Shown here in pieces: positions 1 to 10,474 of a stretch of 64,000 nt of DNA. The notes under the pieces are model-generated. The model ran no database searches. It saw only the letters and a list, made by a program, of their open reading frames with translations, and had not been told where the DNA came from. Source of the stretch: Notospermus geniculatus. Taxonomy: Eukaryota; Nemertea; Pilidiophora; Heteronemertea; Lineidae. The translations under genes were made by a program, and so were the position numbers. Positions within the stretch are counted from its first letter, which is position 1; each line of letters starts with the position of its first letter. The DNA lies in assembly GCA_002633025.1 (NCBI GenBank), contig NMRB01000862.1, positions 15,670-79,669 on the forward strand, written 5' to 3'.

Positions 1-66
1 ATTTTTCTTACTAAGATCTTACTAAGAAATAGCTAAGATACTTACTAAGAAAATTATAAGATAATT
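1..66. repeat. AT-rich short degenerate tandem repeat
   Basis: CTTACTAAGA and its variants recur four to five times in both orientations in these first bases. The repeat probably continues beyond the left edge of the window. Confidence 0.45.
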
Positions 67-1039
67 AGTAAGATTCATGTCCTGGGTATTCCATTTGATT
101 ATTGCTGACACCCTCTACAGTTATTGATGCATACTACAGAAAAAATTCTCCAAAAAATGTAATGTTGTTATTGATGCACCCTGTACAAAGTATTAGTGTC
201 GCCATCTGGTGCTAACTTGATGACTCATGCCCAGACTGCATGCCCTGCACATTAGTGACACTGGCCCAGTTTTCCCGCCAAAAGATCGTCGTTGACCAAT
301 GCGGCTCTGAAGACTGAGATTGGTTATTTAAGTAAATACCTCCTTACTGGAAGAAACCTAGCCAACAAATTTGATATGACTGGAAAGTGCATTCTTTCTT
401 CATTACAACCAAATAGATTATACAGGAATTCAGTCAGGGGTAGGGTTTGAGTTGGAAATATGACAAGCTCTGTCAGACTGAATGTTGAAGTCGCTCACTT
501 GCAGCATTTGACGATCTTCGACTGGCGTATAAAGTTTATCTGAGCTGCTTTGATGATACGTGCAGTAACGCTTGTCCTTTGGCGAAGGGCGCGATTGATA
601 ATGCTCCCGGTCGTGATTTTGGGAGCGCGAATGAGCGTCAGCGCGCTCGCACCCCTCAAACGTGATCCTCTGACTCCATGCACTCGACACTGTGCTCCCA
701 GTGACCGCGCGCGCGACTATGAAAAATCAATTATTTAGTTACAGTGTCTGTTGATAGGGGTCCGTCTGGCGAGAAACATGCGACCCAACCCGACCGGCAC
801 ATGTTGAGGGCGCATTTTTTGGGAAGCGCACGAGGTGATGCTGGATCGGGGAGGGCATGATTAGTGAAGGGAAGTTATGTAATTGAGAAAAACCGTGCAA
901 GAAACACGAAATGCGTACATTTTATTCACCTGGCAATGCGTATTTTAATGGTTGGAAATATTGCGTATTGAATGGGGATTATTACGTACTTGCGTATTTT
1001 AACACAATTATGCGTAACAAATACGTAAATTACGTACGC
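67..1039. other. No gene seen
   Basis: Short open frames near 430-740 lie in GC-richer DNA, but no frame shows a recognisable domain, codon bias or splice signal. There is no clear inverted repeat. Confidence 0.5.
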
Positions 1040-1425
1040 CTTACCCCAAAGCGCTCCAATGTGCTATGTGGCCCCCTGCTGATGACCTTTATGTCCATGT
1101 GACGTTTCGGCCCGATCCGACATCCAATATGGCCGCCAGGTGGCGTAACCCGAAAATCATCAAAGTGCTGTAACTCAGGAACGACTTGACCCAAAGCGCT
1201 CCAATGTGCTATGTGGCCCCCTGCAGATGACCTTCATGTGCATGTGAAGTTTCGGCCCGATCGGACATCCAATATGGCCGCCAGGTGGCATAACCCAAAA
1301 ATCATCAAAGTCCTACCTGGGAATGACTTGACCCAGATTGCTCATAACTGATATGTACCTCCCTCTGTCATTAGACTATTATGTCCAACCCGGTGAGCAC
1401 ATGGTCCATGGACCATTTAATTTTT
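1040..1425 (+). repeat. Interspersed repeat family A, tandem units of about 145 bp
   Basis: A unit containing CCAATATGGCCGCCAGGTGG and a GTGCTATGTGGCCCCCTGC segment is repeated about 2.5 times with a period near 145 bp. The block ends in a segment containing ACATGGTCCATGGACCATTT. The same family, with the same end, is inverted at 9588-10460 and direct at 38890-39382. It is non-coding and probably a non-autonomous element with internal tandem units. Confidence 0.8.
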
Positions 1426-1985
1426 GGCCCTAACCCCTTTTAGCATTTTTGGAAGCTTTTCCCACAAACGAAAGTGGCTGAAATTTCTCAAAAATCATTG
1501 AAAAATGTTGATTTTGTTCCAAAAGGTTGGTATTGAAATGAACTAAGTTAATGCCTAGTAGGCTCTATTATATTCATAGCTAATCAAACAGGCATAGCTT
1601 GTCTATGCCTAGTATTCCCACCTTGATCCCACCCCATCCCCACACACACCCCTGTTGGGGGCTGGCTGGGAAAGGGCCTGGGGCTAGCCATACATCAGTG
1701 TACCGGTACATCAAACATGCCAGACTGTACATAGACAGTGTCCAGTGGCACACCTGTCACCTGAATCCTCGCTTTCCAGCTCAAATTCTGAGCCAGAATC
1801 AGCAAATATAGCATCTAAAACACCCTATTTACTTAGCCTGTTGGGCGTCTGGTACACTTCTACTAAAAAGGGCCTAAAATCCTTCCAACATTCCGAAAAA
1901 ATTGGGAAAAAATTCCACTTGATTCTGTTCACTACCATATTGCAATCGACGCCGCCTATACGTTTCAGGACGGGTACTTACCATA
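1426..1985. other. No gene seen
   Basis: Contains a C-rich stretch near 1620-1690. I see no domain, no inverted repeat and no copy of the window's repeat families. Confidence 0.4.
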
Positions 1986-2194
1986 AGGCGAATTGGGAAA
2001 TGGTAGAATGGGAAAAGGCGAAATGGGAATATGGCGATATGGGAAAAGGCGAAATGGGAATAAGGCCAAATGGGAATAAGGCGAAATGGGAAAAGGCGAA
2101 ACAGGAAAAGGCGAAATGGGAATAAGGCGATATGGGAATAAGGCGAAATGGGAAAAAGAAGGGGAAATGGAAAAAGGCGATATGGGAATAAACC
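1986..2194. repeat. Minisatellite, 15-16 bp unit GGCGAAATGGGAATAA
   Basis: About 13 imperfect copies of GGCGAAATGGGAAWAA with small length variants. The minus-strand frames here read as Phe/Pro/Ser repeats only because of the array. Confidence 0.9.
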
Positions 2195-2381
2195 GCGCAA
2201 TCACAATGCATGAATGAATGGGTCCACTAGGCATTGAATTTGACCGTAGTGACTCCTATTGGTCAACTGACGAACAGCTCCCTTTACCACCGCCATGATA
2301 ATAAGAGTTATAGTAACGATTTACTTTCAAATTTCCGTACACGGCTGCAGCTGCTGCTGACCTTGGAACGGCATTCATCTA

Positions 2382-2458
2382 CAGGGTGGGCCAGAGAAAG
2401 TGTCCCTCGAACAATAGCATTTCTATTGTTCGAGGGACACTTTCTCTGGCCCACCCTG
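2382..2458. repeat. Perfect hairpin MITE with mariner-like ends
   Basis: Two 36-bp arms (2382-2417 and 2423-2458) are perfect reverse complements around a 5-base loop. The outer sequence CAGGGTGGGCCAGAG preceded by TA resembles Tc1/mariner ends. The right flank is AA rather than TA, so the target duplication is not intact. Confidence 0.85.
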
Positions 2459-2586
2459 AAGACTTTCACCTTAAATACCGGTACGCCAAAAGGTCAACCT
2501 CAGCTTCATCAACCTATCTAATCTATAATTCGGGCGATTTGGTAATGTGCACCTGTATAGGTTTGGAAGTTTTTAATAAAGTCATA

Positions 2587-2776
2587 AGGGGCTGTTCACT
2601 TTAAGGGTCAATTGTACAATATAAATAATTCCATTACCCTGGCCTCGTTCTTGCTTATGTCATACTCTCCTCACTCCTGACTGCAGAAGCCTCTACTGGA
2701 CAGCTTACTCAGGCAAATAGACCAAAAATGTGGTTCTTGGGATTTGGTACAGTAGACCCTTAAGTGAACAGCCCCT
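2587..2776. mobile_element. Small TIR element, TTAA type, abutting a stop codon
   Basis: Terminal inverted repeats of about 23 bp start AGGGGCTGTTCAC and differ by one base of indel. The right flank is TTAA (2777-2780); the left flank is CATA, probably a decayed TTAA. The right end lies two bases past the stop codon of the minus-strand gene at 2783, so it would supply that gene's 3' UTR. Confidence 0.7.
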
Positions 2777-2782
2777 TTAAAT

Positions 2783-3787
2783 CTAATTTTTAGTTCGAGT
2801 AAATACTGAAATTTTCTTCCATTCTTCGTCATGATTTGCGAAAACCTTGAAGTCTTCAACCAAAAGCAAGTGACCAGATTCGATAAACATGAAACGTAAC
2901 CAGATTTTTCTTTCACCAATCGGCATAACACCCGGAAAATAGACTTTTACTGTATCAAGTGTGGTCTTATTCTTTATAGGAATGATTCCATTCGCCACTC
3001 TAGAGTCCAGCCTATATGCGAATGCAGGATTCGAGTCAGTGAGAAAGTGGACGAGAAGGTCCTCGACGGGGTTATAAATACCGGATGAGTATCGAGGGGG
3101 TACCGGGGGCATCCAGGCAGGCATATTCTTCTTATACAACGTCTCTTTATAGCCATCGTCGTTGTGATATATTGCACATCGACCACGCAAGGGTGCGATA
3201 ACATCCAAAAATTCATTGACAAAAATTTTGTTATAACCTTGTACGTCAAAATATTTCTTGGGGATCAAGGTCAATATTTTCTTGTGCATCTTTAAGATAT
3301 TTATAGAAACCCTATACATTATAACTGGCTTTCTCTGTATCCTACAGAATAGAAAAACGTGATCATCTTTAAACACAGGGGCTCGCCTGATGTAAAAGTC
3401 TGCACAAGGGTTTTCTTTTGGCGTTGCACCCAATCCTTTTATTGCAGGCTTACCAGTAAATCCATCATAGAAAATAAGGCGAATTCGTTTTTCTGCCCTT
3501 CGATAGCCACCAAAAACTAAGAATCTATTTCGGAAGACTGCACATAGAAAATGACTGGAATATCCGGACTTCAGCCTAAATTTATAAACGACTTCAAAAC
3601 CATCCTTATTTCCATACATGTAGTATCGATGGAGATAAACACTGTCCATTGGTTGGGTAGCACCCCCTCGGTTAACTATAACGAGAAATTCTGATTTTTG
3701 GTCGATCCAAAACTTACCGGTACTTTTCAACCTAATTGTTGGGCGTATTTTCAAAACTCGTTTTCTGTACACTAAAACATTAGGCTC
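2783..3787 (-). CDS. Terminal coding exon of an unrecognised protein (paralogue 1)
   Basis: An uninterrupted frame of about 330 codons on the minus strand ends in TAG at 2783-2785. I do not recognise the family. The protein is basic and aromatic, with short beta-strand-like hydrophobic stretches such as FLVFGGYR, HVFLFCRI and HLLLVEDFKVF, which would fit a repeated beta-sheet fold such as a propeller; this is inference only. The first in-frame ATG is at 3649, but the frame is open to about 3866 and a good splice acceptor (pyrimidine run then CAAG) ends at 3788. This is therefore probably the last exon, with its start codon upstream. A second minus-strand frame at 5412-6432 looks like a diverged paralogue. 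A TTAA-type element begins immediately after the stop. Codons are intact, suggesting a real gene rather than a relic. Confidence 0.5.
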   Translation of the reverse strand, partial: EPNVLVYRKRVLKIRPTIRLKSTGKFWIDQKSEFLVIVNRGGATQPMDSVYLHRYYMYGNKDGFEVVYKFRLKSGYSSHFLCAVFRNRFLVFGGYRRAEKRIRLIFYDGFTGKPAIKGLGATPKENPCADFYIRRAPVFKDDHVFLFCRIQRKPVIMYRVSINILKMHKKILTLIPKKYFDVQGYNKIFVNEFLDVIAPLRGRCAIYHNDDGYKETLYKKNMPAWMPPVPPRYSSGIYNPVEDLLVHFLTDSNPAFAYRLDSRVANGIIPIKNKTTLDTVKVYFPGVMPIGERKIWLRFMFIESGHLLLVEDFKVFANHDEEWKKISVFTRTKN

Positions 3788-3931
3788 CTTGAAAATGAAT
3801 GTAAAACAATGAAATCTAACTTGTAAATGATATCGAAGATGTACCAGTGTACATTCACAATCGAATTAAAAGAAAAGGACATCGGAGCGATGTCAATGGT
3901 TTCCGATGAAAAGTTTACTACTCTAGAGCTG

Positions 3932-4440
3932 GTTAACTGTGACCTTGACCTCTGACCTTGAGAAGTATTGCAAAACTGGAACAGGGATCCTCGATTAAAC
4001 ATTTAGGGGATGGTTAATGCAGGCTTGTAATTAGTTTTCCCCTGACATGCCTGAAATTCTGAGTAGATTTGCATTTTAGAACTGTTCGACCTTGACCTTG
4101 ACCTCTGACCTCAAAGGTCATTGCGAAATCCGAAAGGTCACCCTTGATAATCTAGGTTTAGGTGAAGGTTTTCGGCTTCCACCATCACCAGATTCCAACT
4201 TATCTCATGTTATCTGTGACAGTTGACTGTGACCTTGAACTCTGACCTTGAGAAGTATTGCGTAACCGGAACAGGGATCCTTGATTAAACCTATAGGGGA
4301 TGGTTAATTCAAGCTTCTATAATTTTCTCCTGAAATTCCGGGCAGATTTGCACATTAGAACAGTTTGACCTTGAAATTGACATTTGACCTTCGAGGTCAT
4401 TGCATAAAATGAAAGCTCATCCTTTATAACTTAGGTGCTG
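3932..4440. repeat. Tandem dimer, period 290 bp, TGACCTTGACCT-rich
   Basis: The segment GTTAACTGTGACCTTGACCT at 3932 returns at 4222 with about 80% identity over the following 200 bases. Each unit holds two clusters of TGACCT half-sites. Minus-strand open frames over it, such as 3772-4002, are by-products of the repeat. Confidence 0.8.
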
Positions 4441-4880
4441 GGTTGTATGCAAGTGAAATTTTCAGTTTGCACCTGCTCGGTCCATGATATTTGCTGATAT
4501 CATGGCGAGATTTGCTAATGCAAATTTGATAAATGAGACAAGTCAGAATCTAGTGATGATAGAAAGCTAAAACCGTCACTTGGATGTTGCGGTACCAGTT
4601 CACGTCGCTTACTGTGCCAGATCTCCCGATATGTCAAAATATCAAATTTGAGGTATCAATAATGCTGACCCTGGAGAATAAATTTGTTGATGCCAGTATC
4701 TTGCCAAAGGCCATAAACATAACGAAAGTACTTGCTACTGTTGCTCTACCTGGCCACGGAGACAAGTTATTCAAGAAACAAAAGTGCGACAGACAAAATC
4801 TGAACCTTTCATATATCAATTTCACCATGAACCAGGTATCGGAGACCTGAAATTTTCATTCCATCTTGTAGTTCAGGTCA
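4441..4880. other. No gene seen
   Basis: An 88-codon plus frame (4584-4850) has no recognisable domain or splice context, and its antisense frame is open as well. Treated as chance. Confidence 0.4.
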
Positions 4881-4890
4881 TGTTACCTGG

Positions 4891-5205
4891 GCTGAATCGG
4901 TTAATGTCGTCCTGGGTACACCTCATTAATACCCAGGGTAATCCTGGGTAATCCTTTTTGTTACCCAGGATCGTCCTGGGTACAAATAAGGTACCTTAAC
5001 ATTACCCAGTTGTAAAATCCATGCCATTTTCCACCTGCCCACGTACCACAACCTCGGGCGCAGGTGGAAAATGGCACGGATTTCAAACTGGGTAATGTTA
5101 AGGTACCTTATTTATACCCAGGATCGTCCTGGGTAACAAAAAGGATTACCCAGAATACCCAGGGTAATAATGAGGTGTACCCAGGACGACATTAACCGAT
5201 TCAGC
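4891..5205. mobile_element. Foldback element with exact 9-bp target duplication
   Basis: A 315-bp palindromic element. Arms of about 140 bp begin GCTGAATCGGTTAATGTCGT and are inverted at the right end. Flanks are GTTACCTGG at 4882-4890 and again at 5206-5214, an exact 9-bp duplication. Arms contain repeated TACCCAGG/CCTGGGTA motifs. The longer element at 30113-30821 shares the outer 25 bp of the inverted repeat and also has a 9-bp duplication. Nine-bp duplications are typical of Mutator-like elements and of Drosophila FB elements. No coding capacity. Confidence 0.92.
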
Positions 5206-5411
5206 GTTACCTGGGGTAGGTCACATTTCCAGGTCTGTAGCTCTTGCAGGAACAAAGTTACAGGTGTCACAGACTGAACATACGGACACCGACACCATGA
5301 CCAAACACAGTATGGTTTCCGATCTTGAGATTCATAATAAGTACCGTATTAAGATTCCACTTAACTGAAATTCTTAAACACAATTTACGTTTAGCATGTT
5401 TAGTGGATGAT

Positions 5412-6432
5412 TTAATATGCAATATTATGGTAATGTGCGATGTGGTTGACAAGCACACCCCTCCCGTCGTACCCTCCTCCTCTCCGTGCACGGATGTGAT
5501 GAATAACATTATGACGGTCCACTCCGATTTTGCTGAGATGGTCGTATTCGTCAATGAAAATTTTAAACAAGATATAGGATGGCCTCTTTACGTCAGAGAG
5601 GACAGCATTCTCAGCTACGCAGTTTACGAACAAGACACCTGTCAAACCGACGATAGGTTCCATTAAGAGACACATGCCTGTAGCAGGGTGACCACCGGCG
5701 CCGCGAGCCACGAGTGATGGAATTTCGTAATTGAAGTGAATTTTACTTAAAGCCTGTATCTTTAGGTGAATATTTAATATTTGTTTCAAATGTGGGTTGC
5801 TGAAGACACCAATACCGAAATCATAAATGAAATGAAATCCTACCAAATCTCTCAAATTTATTTCTAGCTTAGTAGAGTTTTTAAAATATATAACTGTCCC
5901 AACTGTAGATTTTTGTTTTGTAACTTCTAGCATCGCCAAACGTTTCGGGTTGGCGTAACAACAAAGCGCGTACCTCTTCCAGACCTGCATTTTGAAATTT
6001 ATACTCCGTATTGACCGTTTCTTACACCATTTAAATGTACGTATGATATGTTTATTTTCATTGGGTGGGAAAACAATTTGCCCTAGTTCGCTCTTCACAA
6101 AATCTAGCAACAGAAAGTACATTTTCCTACAAGAAAAAAAAACTGTAAAAGTTTTCAAACGACTTCACTCCGTATGCTGTATCACCGAAATCAATATATC
6201 GTAAGTAAAACGTAGAGTTATACTTGATATGATACATGTTATACTTTTGTTTGTAGCAATAAGCGACAATCTGCTTTGTAATCCCGGATGCCGACATGGC
6301 TATTATGTAACCCAAATAATTACTATACGTGTATACACTTTTTGTACGTTTCTTCACACTCAGTGAAATTTTGGGTTGAAGACGGACCTTTCTTTGCAAT
6401 ATGTACGAAGGCGTTTTATCCTGTAGACGCAT
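5412..6432 (-). pseudogene. Paralogue 2 of the unrecognised family, frameshifted
   Basis: Two overlapping minus-strand frames make one protein-like region. Codons 6432-6127 give about 100 residues and 6158-5412 give about 248. The frames meet at a run of nine A (6134-6142, nine T in the sense strand), where one extra base breaks the frame. The product would be about 330-340 residues, close to the 2783-3787 gene. By eye the two proteins line up: a basic N-terminal block, a YSSHF/FYSFF region followed by an LxxDF-like stretch, and near the end an ANGI/ATGM block followed by a hydrophobic strand. I infer a tandem duplicate, now either a pseudogene or an intact gene with a homopolymer sequencing error. 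A splice explanation is less likely: TTTTTTTTTCTTGTAG would make a good acceptor, but I found no upstream donor in the required phase. Confidence 0.5.
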
Positions 6433-6558
6433 GTTTAGAGCATTTCTTTATGATTTGGCAAGACTTCTAATATTGACTCATAACACTGGAAGACTGTGTG
6501 GTACCAAGCAGAGATGTAACTCTGCTATAGACCTGCACGATTCGGCCGGGAGTATGCC

Positions 6559-6616
6559 TGGTACAGACGATAAAACTTTCTTTTAAAGATTTCTCTTTAA
6601 AAAATCTTTTAAAAGA
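6559..6616. repeat. Short inverted-repeat fragment related to 20072-20456
   Basis: GGTACAGACGATAAAACTTT followed by an imperfect hairpin of CTTTCTTTTAAAGATT and its complement. The outer sequence matches both ends of the repeat at 20072-20456. Confidence 0.65.
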
Positions 6617-6663
6617 AAGCTTGGGCCTCGCGAATCACACCATAACAGTTTCGTTTAAAACCT

Positions 6664-6933
6664 TTGCAACATGGCTCCCGCTCAGTGAAGGCTGTTGATT
6701 GCAGCGGCTGCTTCAGCCGTAGCAGTATTATCGCTGCAGCCTTATACATGTGTGGTGCAAAAATCCAGAAGAACACGAAAGGCACGAGTCAGGCGATGGT
6801 GGACAAGGCCTATAAAAACTCTCTTCGGATGAATGAAGATACATTTAACATGTTGTTGGAGAAAGTGGGCCTAGTCACAGCCTGGAAAAGGCCAACTTTC
6901 AACCTAATCATTCATCAACCAATCATTTTTTGA
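6664..6933 (+). pseudogene. Harbinger-type transposase N-terminal remnant
   Basis: A plus frame containing a KNSLRMNEDTFNMLLEKVG stretch (about residues 50-68). It matches the pattern of PIF/Harbinger (HARBI1-like) nucleases, in which an arg-rich segment leads into FRMxxxxFxxLLxxVxP before the catalytic domain. The frame ends soon after, and nothing downstream resembles the DDE core. I judge it a truncated fragment, not a working gene. The stretch is short, so chance or another family remains possible. Confidence 0.4.
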
Positions 6934-7156
6934 CGGCTTGCAACATACATGTAGAACAAGAATACGTTGTGAGAAACACAGTGAGAAAAAATCGTACTGC
7001 TTTTCATCCATTTGCCCAAATTAGCAACAAGTAGCACAAATACCGTCTAAATTTTTATTCACACATTTCCCGTCTTATCCTGCACCAGTAAGTTACACGG
7101 CAATCGTCTACTTATGTCATTCTTGTCTGGCCAGCCAAAATAGTACGATTTGCAGC

Positions 7157-8096
7157 GGGTGTCTATAAAACTAAGACCTAAGACTCTCTAAAACTAAGAG
7201 CCACTATAAAACTAAGACCCATTGTGCTATAAAACTAAGACCCATTGTACTATAAAACTAAGACCCATTGTACTATAAAACTAAGACCCATTGTACTATA
7301 AAACTAAGACCCATTGTACTATAAAACTAAGACCCCCAACTGAACATCATTTTCCTACTTTCTTGCCAACCATAGCAGCAAGGTATTTTTCCTAAGGAAG
7401 TATAAATTTCAAGCAACGAGCAGTATCAATGCACCCTTACACAGTGAATCTGGCTTATTTTCTACACAATCAGCTTCGTAATGCTAAGATGACCCAGATT
7501 CATGGAATAGGCTAACATATCTGCTTATCGATCACTGGTAGGTCACTCACTGGCATTTTTAGACTGGCTGTCCAGATGGTTCACTGCTTCAACTTATTTG
7601 ACAGAATATAAGTGTGTACTATTTTGTATAAGTGTGTTGTAAAGGATTTTATTTGGAGTTGCAGCAAAACATATCAGGTAGGGGTCACATCTGTAAAACA
7701 GAGATGGCCTGACTGAATGTCACTTTGAACATGTTGACTTTGGAATGAAATAAAGGAGGGTACTGAGTATTCGTGATTCACTGATTAAATAGGCTATAAT
7801 ATCAGGAATAACTAGAGGGTACTGAGTATTCCTGATTCACTGATTAAATTGGCTATAATATCAGGAATAACTAGGAATTGATGTTCAGAAAAGTTTAGTT
7901 GGGGGGGGGGGGTCTTAGTTTTATAGTTGGGGTCTTAGTTTTATAGTGCAATGGGTCTTAGTTTTATAGTAAGGTCTTTTTTATAGCACAATGGGTCTTA
8001 GTTTTATAGTGGGTCTTAGTTTTATAGCACAATGGGTCTTAGTTATATAGTGGGTCTTAGTTTTATAGATTCTTAGGTCTTAGTTTATAGACACCC
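7157..8096. mobile_element. Foldback element with 23-bp tandem-repeat arms and 9-bp duplication
   Basis: A 940-bp element beginning GGGTGTCTATAAAACTAAG, with the inverse at 8075-8096. The left arm (about 7190-7335) is a tandem of a 23-bp unit with core CTATAAAACTAAGACCCATT; the right arm (about 7898-8075) carries the complement in more degenerate form. Flanks are ATTTGCAGC (7148-7156) and ATTTGCGGC (8097-8105), a 9-bp duplication with one mismatch. The central loop holds a repeat (7440-7572) that also occurs at 35282-35432, and a 60-bp direct duplication near 7750-7870. This architecture resembles sea-urchin TU and fly FB elements. No transposase is encoded. Confidence 0.9.
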
Positions 8097-8331
8097 ATTT
8101 GCGGCTACCTTAGTCATGTTAGTGATACACCACAAGTTGTACGAAAACAATCCATCTACGAGGCTGTTATTCACCTAGCTGTCAGTCATTTTAATTTGAT
8201 ACTTCTGCAGTTTATCTACCATGGATGTGATTACCTTGGATTGCATGATGTGTAATTAAAGAGTGATGTGTGAATTCCACTCCCTGGTCAGTTGTTAACT
8301 CAATACAGGCCTATCCCATGATGCACCTTAA

Positions 8332-8461
8332 AGGTCAGGGTCCACTTGTGCGTTTTGCGCTGCGTGATGCGTCTAATATTTTGTTATTTTCCGCCGTTCT
8401 GCTTCCTAACAAAAGATTTGACGCATCACGCAGCGCGAAACGCAAAAGTGGCCCCCGACCT
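8332..8461. mobile_element. MITE, about 42-bp inverted repeats, TTAA-like flank
   Basis: Arms 8334-8373 and 8420-8459 are near-perfect complements (GCGCTGCGTGATGCGTC at the inner ends). The left flank is TTAA (8328-8331); the right flank is AAAA, perhaps a decayed TTAA. The internal spacer is under 50 bp. Confidence 0.8.
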
Positions 8462-8726
8462 AAAATTTTTGACAAGTGTATGAGAACAGAAATAGCCCGC
8501 AGACGAATGCCTGGTCAGTTGTAAAATCAGATGGGGCAAAAATTACAACGTTAGGGAGCCTGTTGGCGTTTGCATATTGCCAGCATTGTCAAGATTTGTA
8601 GTTTTTTAGACGTATATGCCTAGACGGGGACGGGATGTTCATTACCTAGTGAAATTAGTCACTCTCATTTCACGCTAACTCCCTTAGAATGAGGGGAAAT
8701 ACTGCTGAGGGACAGGTCAGAACACA

Positions 8727-8801
8727 GTCTACTGCCTACTGCTTACAGCTCCCGCCTCGCAATCCCAGAGTCCCGTTCGAATCACTGCTCTGATCACCAC
8801 T
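8727..8801 (+). repeat. Possible tRNA-derived SINE head
   Basis: Contains CCCGTTCGAATCAC, matching an RNA polymerase III B box (GTTCGANNC), preceded by GCCTCGCAATCCC as in degenerate tRNA-like heads. The A box is poor, and no cloverleaf with a 7-bp acceptor stem closes. Confidence 0.4.
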
Positions 8802-9365
8802 TTTTTGGTCGCTTTTATTAATGAGCAGTAGGCACACAGGGAACATGACGCCCAAGGGTGTAGGCCTAATGCAGTGTATAGTCAGGATGCGGTTTCCCAC
8901 TTACATCAAAGAACACACAATTCTGTCGCAGACACTACAGGTATAGAAATTCTATGTATTACACAGCTTCGCTTGATAACCAAATTTTGAGAAAAATGCG
9001 CTAGACCAGCGAAGCAACATTACACACAGTGACCTCGGTAAACTGCAAACCATCATCAAAGGAAGTGTGATTGACACCCAGCTGATAAGACATCTGGAGT
9101 CGCCTTGAGGTGGTGGGTGATTTCTGTACTGTTTATTCTGTAGATGTGGTCGCAAAGCGTACTAATATTATTTCGTCCCAGACAAGTCTGACAGGAGAGA
9201 CGGTATCCGTGCAATACCTGGATCAAGGAGTAGACGGATAATGAGCTAATAAAATCACCCGACGGTCTTTGAACTAGTTCTTGGCAATGGTAGTACGTTT
9301 TGGCCAAATGGCTTAAAAAGTGTCACGGTTTTCACTTCACAGTGAAAGTTCATTGTCCCTGGATT
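8802..9365. other. No gene seen
   Basis: Two overlapping minus frames (8952-9155 and 9056-9307) have no recognisable content. Confidence 0.4.
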
Positions 9366-9369
9366 AGAC

Positions 9370-9582
9370 GATTATAAATTTTCTTTTATAAATAGCCTAC
9401 ATGTACAGTCATTGACAAAAGTTTATCTCCACCTGACATCGTGAATATTTCAAATACAACTGGACAAATTTTAACAGGGTTTGTTGCACATGAAAGTATA
9501 TCTTGTTGGTCATATTTCTGCATCGAAATTTTGGATATTCGGAAATATCGTTATTATGTTATAGCTCATCAGAAAAACACTA
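9370..9582 (+). repeat. Interspersed repeat family B
   Basis: The sequence from TTTTCTTTTATAAA to ATAGCTCATCAGAAAAA matches, inverted, 19865-20060 with roughly 80% identity. Shared landmarks are GTTTATCTCCACCTGACAT and GGATATTCGGAAATATCGTT. Confidence 0.75.
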
Positions 9583-9587
9583 ATGAA

Positions 9588-10460
9588 ATGGTCCATGGAC
9601 CATGTGCTCACCGGCTTGGACATAATAGTCTAATGACAGAGGGAGGTACATATCAGTTATGAGCAATCTGGGGCAAGTCATTCCCAGGTAGGGCTTTGGT
9701 GATTTTTTGGATATGCCACCTGGTGGCCATATTGGATGTCTGATCGGGCCAGAAAAGGTCATCTGCAAGGGCCACATAGCACATTGGAGCGCTTTGGGTC
9801 AAGTCGTTCCTGAGTTGCAGCACTTTGACGATTTTCGGGTCACGCCACCTGGTGGCCATATTGGATGTCCGATCGGGCCGAAACTTCACATGGACAAAAA
9901 GGTCATCTGCAGGGGGCCACGTAGCACATTGGAGCGCTTTGGGTTAAGGCGTTCCTGATTTACAGCACCTTGATGATTTTGGGGTTACGCTACCTAGTGG
10001 CCATGTTTGAAGTCAAATCAGGCCGAAATTTGACATGCATGTAAAGGTCATCTAGATGGAGGTAAATATCAAATTTGAGCACTCTGCGTCAAGTCGTTCC
10101 ATTCCTGAGTTACAGCACTTACAGCAAAGGTCATCTCCAGGGGCCACATAGCACATTGGAGCGCTTTGGGTCAAGTCGTTCCTGAGTTGCAGCACTTTGA
10201 TGATTTTCGGGTCACGCCACCTGGCGGCCATATTGGATGTCCGATCGGGCCAAAACTTCACATGAACATAAAGGTCATCTGCAAGGGGCCACATAGCACA
10301 TTGGAGCACTTTGGGTGAAGGCGTTCCTCAGTTACAGCACTTTGATGATTTTTGGGTTACGCCACCTGGTGGCCACGCAAATCAGGCCGAAATTTGTTGT
10401 CTATGTAAAGGTTATCTAGAGGGTGGTAAATATCAAATTTGAGCACCCTGCGTCAAGCCG
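9588..10460 (-). repeat. Repeat family A, inverted, about five units
   Basis: Starts with AAATGGTCCATGGACCATGT and holds CCACCTGGTGGCCATATTGG units at a spacing near 144 bp. This is the reverse complement of 1040-1425. Later units are more diverged. Confidence 0.85.
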
Positions 10461-10474
10461 TTCCCGAGTAATAT

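Noticed and set aside
1874-2234. Three overlapping minus open frames of 77-108 codons
   Set aside because: They are Phe/Pro/Ser readings of the GGCGAAATGGGAATAA minisatellite.
7190-7335. Regular 23-bp repeats resembling a CRISPR array
   Set aside because: Units are contiguous with no unique spacers, lie in a foldback arm, and the genome is eukaryotic.
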